Source: Papio anubis
Taxonomy: Eukaryota; Chordata; Mammalia; Primates; Cercopithecidae
Length of the DNA: 64,000 nucleotides
Reading direction: 5' to 3'
Assembly: GCF_008728515.1 (NCBI RefSeq)
Contig: NC_044981.1
Location: 2,346,538-2,410,537, forward strand
Shown here: one piece after another, positions 57,489 to 64,000 of the stretch
Position numbering within the stretch: the first letter of the stretch is position 1
Layout: every line of letters begins with the position of its first letter
The notes under the pieces: generated by a model
What the model was told of the DNA's origin: nothing
What the model saw: the letters and a program-made list of their open reading frames with translations, nothing else
Database searches by the model: none
Translations under genes and position numbers: made by a program

Positions 57489-59769
57489 TATTTCCTGTTT
57501 TGAGATTTCTGGTTTTGTTTTTTTGGTTTTTTTGCTAATTCTTGCAGGCATATTTAGAATACACGAGAATAAAACAGTCACAGAAGATGAAAGTGTGCCA
57601 AGTCGGAATATGCATAACTCGAAATTTAATGCCAAGGAAGTGACTGAGAGTTTTTCCTCATTCGTGCCTCTCCTTTTTTTTTTTGGCTAGAAACCTGCCT
57701 TTTCTATGTGGTTTTCTCCTCTTGATCATGTTCCCAAAAAGCTAGACCAAATGTTGGCATCTTTTAGGGTTTTATTCCTGTACTGCATGATGACTCTTTT
57801 GATGCTGAGAGTTTATGAGCTTTATCAAGCAGTAGAAAGAAGGCAAATAGTCATTGTCTATGAGCTCCTAGGAATGGGAACTTTGTCGTAATAAATTCTA
57901 TAGCCTCAGGGCCTACCATAGTGCCTGGCCCAGAGCTGGTAATCCACTGAGGTTGGCCGTTCCTGTAGATACGTCGCAATGTGTTTGCAGTAGAGACAGA
58001 GAGGGACAGAATTGTCACTGATGTGCACATATGTGATTCCTCTTCTTATTCCCATTGTTTTTCACAGCACCTCAAATATAAGAGAATCTCAGTACATGCT
58101 CACTGAACTGAACTCAGCTAATTTAAGACCACAAGATTCCTCCCTATTAGGGTAGATGTTTCTTGAGAAACATTTTTATTATTTAGCATGTTGTGGAAAT
58201 TCAGATTTGCTAAACACCTCATAACCACAATTATTATTTGATTACTTTTTATTCCTTTGGGTTTCTTGTTCACGGCACACAATGCTCTCTGGTGTGACAG
58301 ATCTTGGCCTTAGTAATTCCAAACCTCAGCACTCTCTCATTATCTCACCCCAGTGCAATTACATGAGTGCTTGGGAGCTGGCTGAGTCAGGAAAGTGGAT
58401 GTAAGTGAAGCAGACAAGGTAGAAATGAACAGAGCGACATCTGCAGAGGACCACAGCCAGGACTCAAATCTAGCCTGCCTCCAGCTCCCCTCCTCCCTCC
58501 TCAGTCACTGCTCCCTCCAAATCAGCACGTGATCGATCACAGAACTATTCACATGGGTTGGGCTGTGCTATCCCTGCTCAGCCTCAAGTCCCTCCAGGTA
58601 GGCAGCACCGAGGCATATTCATGGTCATTTTTTCAATCTCTATGGCTATATTTGTGTCTGGCCTATATCCCTTGAAAATGATCCTATGTGTAAACTCTTA
58701 AATAATCTTTTAAAAATCTCAACCTTTTTGAATTTTCTACACCAAGTTCACACAGGAATTCCAGCTTGGCCATGGCCATTTTAATTAAGTTAAAGATATA
58801 AAGAAAATGAAAACACTAGTCGTCCAGGTGGTAGAATGTGTGGGTTTAAGGTATGCACACACTTTCCTGAATTTCTAAGATAGATTTTTATGGTTTTAAT
58901 CAAAAGTATAAGCTTCCAGGATAATGCTAAGAGATGGTCCATTGAACTGCATTCTTAAACTATGAAAGCCTTCCAATCATCCTACAATCCCTATATTGTA
59001 AAATTTTATGTCTCAACTATATTTAATTTTCCATCACCCAAACTCTTGGCTGGACTTCCACATTTTCTCAATAATTACTTTTCTTACTTGGCTCGTCATG
59101 TTACATTTAGCAAATCTGGGACACTGATCACCTCTGCCCTCGTTCCCCTCTATTGGGTCACCTCTGATACGGTCTTGGACTTCTTTCATCACACTGTAGG
59201 TCTCTGCATCACTCTGCTCTCCGTTCATGAGAAACTGCTTATTTGGAAATCTGTCCAAGCAGCCGCATCCGATCTTTTACATTGACTTGCCTAAATCTGC
59301 AATCCACACCATTGGCTGCAGGAAAGAGGCCTTCGCGTTCTTGCCTGACCACAGGGGAGCAGAGTGTGGTATCTATTAAAACATTTGTTCAGATGCCTCA
59401 TGGTGCTGGAATATCTTACGAGGGGTAGAAACACTGTTTCTCATGAAGAGTGTGTGGCTTCAGTGGAAAGAGAGGTCAAGCTCTCCTTCTGTCTCACACC
59501 TAACACAGCATGGTCTTCTTGAGTCTTGTGCAATGATTACGTGATTACACTGAGCAGGAAGAAGTGGGAGTGAAGACAGAGTGGGAGGATTTTCAGGCTC
59601 TCCCAGTGAACAAACCACAGAGCGCTATTCTAGGGAGTGTTACTCTAGCAGAATGGAAATGTGCCGTGGAGCTTCCATCTCACACTTGGGGCTGGGAGGT
59701 GTGATCTGGTCTCTCAACTCCCCAACGTTGACTCTCACAGGTCCTCCTGAAACTGCCTTTGCAAAATTA
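57489..59769. other. Unassigned DNA with faint L2-like traces
   Basis: About 2.3 kb. 57895-57950 ('ctaccatagtgcctggccca') and 58060-58115 ('tctcagtacatgctcactga') look like worn L2/MIR tails. Nothing else recognised; open frames at 58962-59285 and elsewhere lack domains. Confidence 0.4.
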
Positions 59770-60490
59770 TGACAGTAAGAGAACTCTGACATAGCTGACT
59801 CCATTTGGCTTCTTACCTCTAAGCTCTCCTTGTTCATTGCTGGGCACAGGCCAAGCTAACTTTGGAAGGAATTTAGTTTATAGTTTAACCTTAAAGCAAG
59901 GATGATAACAGCCTTTTGCAAAGCTATGCATTCCTTGTTCAGATACCAAATTGCCTTTGAAAAACTAATGAAAGGCCACAAGATTAGGAAGGGGTCTGAA
60001 TTCTGCTAAGATGTAGGTGTAGCTAAAGGATAAGCAGCCAGTGTTCCAGCAGTCATAAGATCTGAAACCTCCCCAGTTACTCCTATTGATAAGTATTGCA
60101 AAAGCTAAGATTGGTGTTTGAGGCATGTTTCAAACTCTGCATTCTGAGGGATCAGCTTGCACCACCCAGACTGTTAATTCTTCTGGTCTTGCTGCCCCTA
60201 CCCCAGGAACTGACTCAGCAAAAGAAGATAGCTTCAACCCCCTGTGATTTCATTCCTGAACCAGCCAATCAGCATTCCCCATTCCCTAGCCCCCCACCCA
60301 TCAAACTAGCCTTAAAAAACCCTATCCTCCAAATGTTCAGAGAGGCTGCTTTGAGTAATAACAAACTGCTGTGCTTCCACTTAGCTGGCTCTGCATTTAT
60401 TAAACTCTTTCTGTGTTGCAAAGACCTGCTGTTCTCAGGGCACCAGTTTTTCTGGGCAGTGGGTAAGATGAACCGGCCGGGTGATTACCC
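59770..60490 (+). mobile_element. ERV1-type LTR, near full length
   Basis: Sense LTR of about 720 bp. Landmarks: 'ctgactccatttggcttctt', 'caaggatgataacagccttt', 'aggaactgactcagcaaaag' and 'gccaatcagcattcccc' (a CCAAT box). A TATA-like CTTAAAAAAC lies at 60311-60320, an ATTAAA polyadenylation-type signal at 60399-60404, and the U5-like end is 'gggcagtgggtaagatgaac'. Family not named with certainty. The 142-codon frame at 60096-60524 lies inside it and is not a gene. Confidence 0.7.
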
Positions 60491-60539
60491 TCCTGCCTCA
60501 CACTCAAAGCCATGTTCATGCTGAAACAGTCGCACTTTG

Positions 60540-60985
60540 GGGATTGGATATGCCTTTTTCTCTGACTAAAACATCTTTGTTCCTCCTACACATTGTGTGG
60601 CTCCATTCCTATTCAACCTTCAAGTCTCAGTTTTGCTGTCGCTCTGGTGGAAAGCCTTCCTGAAAACTTTGAGTCTGGGTCAGGTGCCTCTCAGTGCTCT
60701 GGGCTTACTTCTACTATTCTTTGTCAGGCAATTTGGAAGAAGTCTGTTTATCTGTCCACCCTGTGAGCACTCTCCCTGTCTGTACCACACGCACACGTAC
60801 ACACTTGGAAACACATACTTTAGAACAGACGTGGCTATTTAGATACATACACACTAGCACACATATATACACAGGCTATGAGCATCTTCAGGGCCTCAAC
60901 AGTATTCACTGTTCAGTGTTCACCAAGATCCTTGATCATAGTAAGTGGTCAATAAATAGTTGTTGAATAAATGTTAAATGAGGAA
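60540..60985 (+). mobile_element. L2 LINE 3' end
   Basis: Sense L2: 'caaccttcaagtctcagttt', 'ggaaagccttcctgaaaac', then the tail 'agtaagtggtcaataaatag', 'ttgttgaataaatg'. A degenerate ACAC/ATAC stretch (60785-60870) lies within. Confidence 0.78.
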
Positions 60986-61964
60986 TGATGTGCCAGACCA
61001 TGCACTTCCTATGGTTAACTGCTGTTAAACATTTGATCAGGAATTTTCCACTTTTTTGATTCTAGCTGAGAATCCACTGATAACAACTGGGACTTCGAAG
61101 TCCAATTACTTCTCCCCAGTTCCCAAAATACACCCAATCAGATAAAGTTTGAGCTGTCAAGAGCAAGGCAATGTCATCCTCTGAATAGTTTCTATCAGAG
61201 ACTCGAGCAAACGAAAACAGTTCCTACTCTTGAGTAAACACTGTTTGGATTGAGAGTAAGCTAACAAGAGCGTAGACAGATTAGCATACACCGACAAGGG
61301 AAGCATCATAATAATGTCAACTGTCCAAGGTCAACCCACAATATGATACATGCAACAAAATAAAATAAAATAGCATCATGAACCACATGCAGTGACAAAG
61401 ACGGAGAAATTTCAACCTCATGAAAAATATAAGTGCAGAAAAAAATATCTGCATATATGCATACACACGTGTAGACAGACAGACAGATAGACGTATGGAT
61501 GGAAAATCTAAAACATAATGAGGGAAGCCAGCCTGTTTTTTTACTTCTTAAGGCTAATGACGCGATGAGCAAAATTGCCCTATACTGTACTACGTTGTGT
61601 TCCGTGAAGGGTAGGGAGTGAAAGGCATTGGATGAGGTCAGAGATAAAAGCTATAGAGAGAATTTGCATAAGGAAGACAGGTCAAACAGCTCACTCTAGC
61701 ACTTCGTGCTGGAGAAGGCTTGAGGGGGTGTGGGTAGGAAAAGGGATGTAGGCAGGCTGGAGTAAATAGAGAATTAAGCTGATATTAAGATAGGAAAGAG
61801 ATAGGGGTCAGCGTGAACCCTCTGCCCCATCCCTACATGTGGCCCAAGCCTTAGTCTCAAGAAACCTTCAGTGAAGTGCCTCAGTGCTTTCTAGAATAGG
61901 AATTGCAACTCTTTTATTTTCCACAGCCACCAAGACTGTGCCTCAGGACCCAGTACATTGTGCA
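60986..61964. other. Unassigned DNA
   Basis: About 1 kb; a few GACA/GATA steps at 61470-61495 only. Confidence 0.4.
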
Positions 61965-62055
61965 AAACAATGATGATGATAATATCACCTGACATTTATA
62001 TTGTACTTTGCAAAGCAATTTCACACTTCATATCTCACTTGGCCTGTATGTTTGA
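61965..62055 (-). mobile_element. MIR-like old SINE fragment
   Basis: 'cctgacatttatattgtact', 'ttgcaaagcaatttcacact' and 'catatctcacttggcctg' match the antisense end of a MIR-related mammalian SINE. Confidence 0.5.
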
Positions 62056-62340
62056 AGAGATGCTGCTTCCACGCCCCACCTGCAAGGCTTTGGGCTGCCA
62101 GGATATCCTTATTCGCTGCAATTCCCACCTCCGAGGCCTTTTTGTAACGTGCTAGACTCACATGGACCTTAACAGTGACTCAATCATGCATGGCCTTCCA
62201 AAGGCTATATCCCAATATACACCTCAAAGAGTTCCCTGAGGCATATTATCTTGCACTAAAAGAAGATTTCTTTATTTTCGATAGTTCAGAGTTTCCTTCC
62301 AATGCTCATGTTTCTCTCTATGAGATAAATCTAAAGACCC

Positions 62341-62512
62341 CGGTGACTCAAAGTGTGGCCCATGGACCGGCAGCATCAGCGTCACCTGATTTTGTTGAAA
62401 TGCAGACTTTCAGGGCCATCCAGCCCTCCTAGGACCTGCATTTTAACAGCTCCTCCACGGTCCCAGGGGATTCCTGGGCACACCAAAGCCTGAGAAGCTC
62501 TGCTACAATGGC
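62341..62512. mobile_element. hAT-Charlie non-autonomous element
   Basis: Near full-length short element: 'gactcaaagtgtggcccatg', 'cagcatcagcgtcacctgat', 'tgaaatgcagactttcaggg' and the end 'aaagcctgagaagctctg', whose two ends are inverted-repeat related. Confidence 0.75.
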
Positions 62513-62984
62513 TGCACATACCTAAAAAATGTTGAGTACACCGAGGGAAAATTCTCATGCTTTTGTTGATAAATGCAGTATTCATTACAAGCCTTCATCC
62601 CATATATCCTGTTAGCTTTGCTAGGTTACTGAATACTCACTGATATTCTTGATACTTTTAGACATATAGTGAGTTGGGGAGAGGGTTCCCAGAGTCAATG
62701 TCTGGACCTCAAGGAGTGTCCAGAAGTGGGAGTTTTAGGAAAAAATCACAGACTACTTTCGCATATTGTTTGAGGTAAATACTTTAATTCCTGGGTGATC
62801 TTGATTAATCTAGTGTTAAGATGTCTAGAATTATAATATGCACTCAGTGAAAGCAGCTTTATTTTAAACATCAGAAGACTAGGGACTGGGATGCTCTCTT
62901 GTTCACGGAGGTTTCACATGACTTGTAAATAGACAGAAAGGCCATTGTTTTTATTCGTCAGGGTTCATTAAAGTCTGCCAAAAG
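62513..62984. other. Unassigned DNA
   Basis: No repeat or gene recognised. Confidence 0.4.
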
Positions 62985-62997
62985 AATTAAGAGGGGG

Positions 62998-63294
62998 CAG
63001 CTGGGCGTGGTGGCTCATGCCTCTAATCCCAGCACTTTGGGAGGCCGAGGCGGGTGGATCACCTGAGGTCAGGAGTTCAAGACCAGCCTGGCCAACGTGG
63101 TGAAACCCGGTCTCTACTAAAAATAAAAAAATTAGTTGGCCATGGTGGCACGTGCCTGAAATCCTAGCTACTTGGAAGGCTGACACAGGAGAATAGCTTG
63201 AACCTGGGAGGCAGAAGTTGCAGTGAGCCAAGATTGCACCACTGCACTCCAGCCTGGGTGACAGAGTCAGACTTCATCTCAAACAAACAAACAA
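62998..63294 (+). mobile_element. Alu (S-type), full length
   Basis: Sense Alu with a CAAA-patterned tail, flanked by AATTAAGAGGGGG at 62985-62997 and AATTCGGAGGGGGGG at 63295-63309, a slightly worn target duplication. Confidence 0.95.
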
Positions 63295-63469
63295 AATTCG
63301 GAGGGGGGGTGCTTGAATATCAAGTAACCGAGAGAGTAGAAATTCATAATGGCAAAGTTTGAAGTATCCAATGGGGTAATCAAAAAATATTGCCTTCTCC
63401 TCTCTACATAATAGACAGTAATTATTAATGGTGGTCAAACCAAGCAGTCTACACAATAGGGAAACACTT

Positions 63470-63575
63470 GCTTGAAGGTAGAGATTGTTCATTACTCTTC
63501 TTTTCCATATCCAAGGCCCTAGCACGGTACTGGACACAGAGAACATGATTGTTAAATACTTTTTGAAGTCAAGAA
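63470..63575 (+). mobile_element. L2 LINE 3' tail fragment
   Basis: 'gaaggtagagattgttcatt', 'ccctagcacggtactggaca' and 'gattgttaaatactttttga' follow the L2 3' tail order. Confidence 0.6.
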
Positions 63576-64000
63576 CTCAAAAGTCATCTTTCGGAGAGTT
63601 CTGCTAATCTGTTCAGGATAAGAAGAACTGACATATTTGAGAAATATTTACCTGGACACAGCTTCCAAAAGAAAACAAGCCTCCAACCATGGCCCTAATC
63701 TCTTCTCCCATGCCCATCATACTGAGTTTCTAAATGTAAAATGCCTAAAAACCTGCCCCAAAGTGCAGCAGATCAAGAAGCATTTGCTGGGTCACTGAAC
63801 ATGTGAATCGATTGTTTCAAGTCCCTCCACTTGCCTTCGTTGTGGAGTCTCATTGTCATGGCTCTGGGATGGTTACAGACACAATGCTTAGTCCAGCAGA
63901 AGCCACAGCCAGAGGAAGGGCTATAGAAAGATGAGCCAAGTATTGAAAAAATAAGTTCTTATTCTACACAGATTTATTGCTGAGTCAGAACAGAATTTTT
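63576..64000. other. Unassigned DNA to window end
   Basis: No repeat or gene recognised. Confidence 0.4.

Noticed and set aside
60096..60524. 142-codon open frame
   Set aside because: Inside an ERV1-type LTR; LTRs do not encode this and the frame crosses the LTR end.
1..64000. tRNA, 7SK, Y RNA, U6 or other small RNA genes
   Set aside because: I scanned for their characteristic starts and internal promoter boxes and found only Alu and MIR matches.

Overview
This window is primate nuclear DNA and I see no functional protein-coding gene in it. Interspersed repeats, decayed to different degrees, fill roughly half of it: SINEs (Alu, MIR), LINEs (L1, L2), LTR retrotransposons (ERV1, ERVL and MaLR types) and small DNA transposons. 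Between them lies non-repeat sequence without long conserved reading frames, splice-flanked exons or RNA genes that I recognise. It is best read as intergenic or deep intronic DNA. No open frame looks like a conserved protein; the longest ones come from low-complexity arrays, LTRs or LINEs.

The species is most likely an Old World monkey rather than human. The youngest Alu (47137-47432), with a perfect target-site duplication, carries four substitutions I associate with the cercopithecid AluYRa lineage. The remaining Alus are older S and J types shared by all catarrhines.

Layout: 1-1860 holds an ERVL-type LTR and an ERV1-like LTR. A 25-bp minisatellite sits at 3629-3833. From 5.8 to 14.6 kb there are several Alus, an MLT1 LTR, a MIR split by a Tigger-like element, and an Alu trimer split by a MaLR LTR. 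Then come MIRs and a CpG-dense degenerate ATC array inside a pyrimidine-rich repeat (17283-18025). Old L2 and L1 pieces, MIRs and one Alu occupy 18-30 kb, with long stretches where I recognise nothing.

From 31.5 to 45.8 kb the window is dominated by antisense old L1 tracts, a three-level nest (L1M, younger L1, Alu), a decayed ERVL pol region, and a 5'-inverted L1. From 46.6 to 55.9 kb there are the young Alu, a MIR fragmented by an Alu and by microsatellites, an L2 whose upstream part is present again as a close inverted copy 1.1 kb away, and a second copy of the ERV1-like LTR. The last 8 kb hold a THE1-type LTR inside a hAT element, an Alu followed by a 91-bp near-perfect hairpin, an ERV1-type LTR, L2 fragments and a final Alu.

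The biology here is the insertion history, readable from target-site duplications and nesting order. I found no new gene system. The observations most worth a second look are the inverted L2 duplication, the CpG-rich ATC array, the hairpin element, the Alu trimer and the unrecognised ~630-bp insert in the L1 tract. All family names come from recognition by eye; a RepeatMasker run with Old World monkey libraries would settle subfamilies and exact edges.
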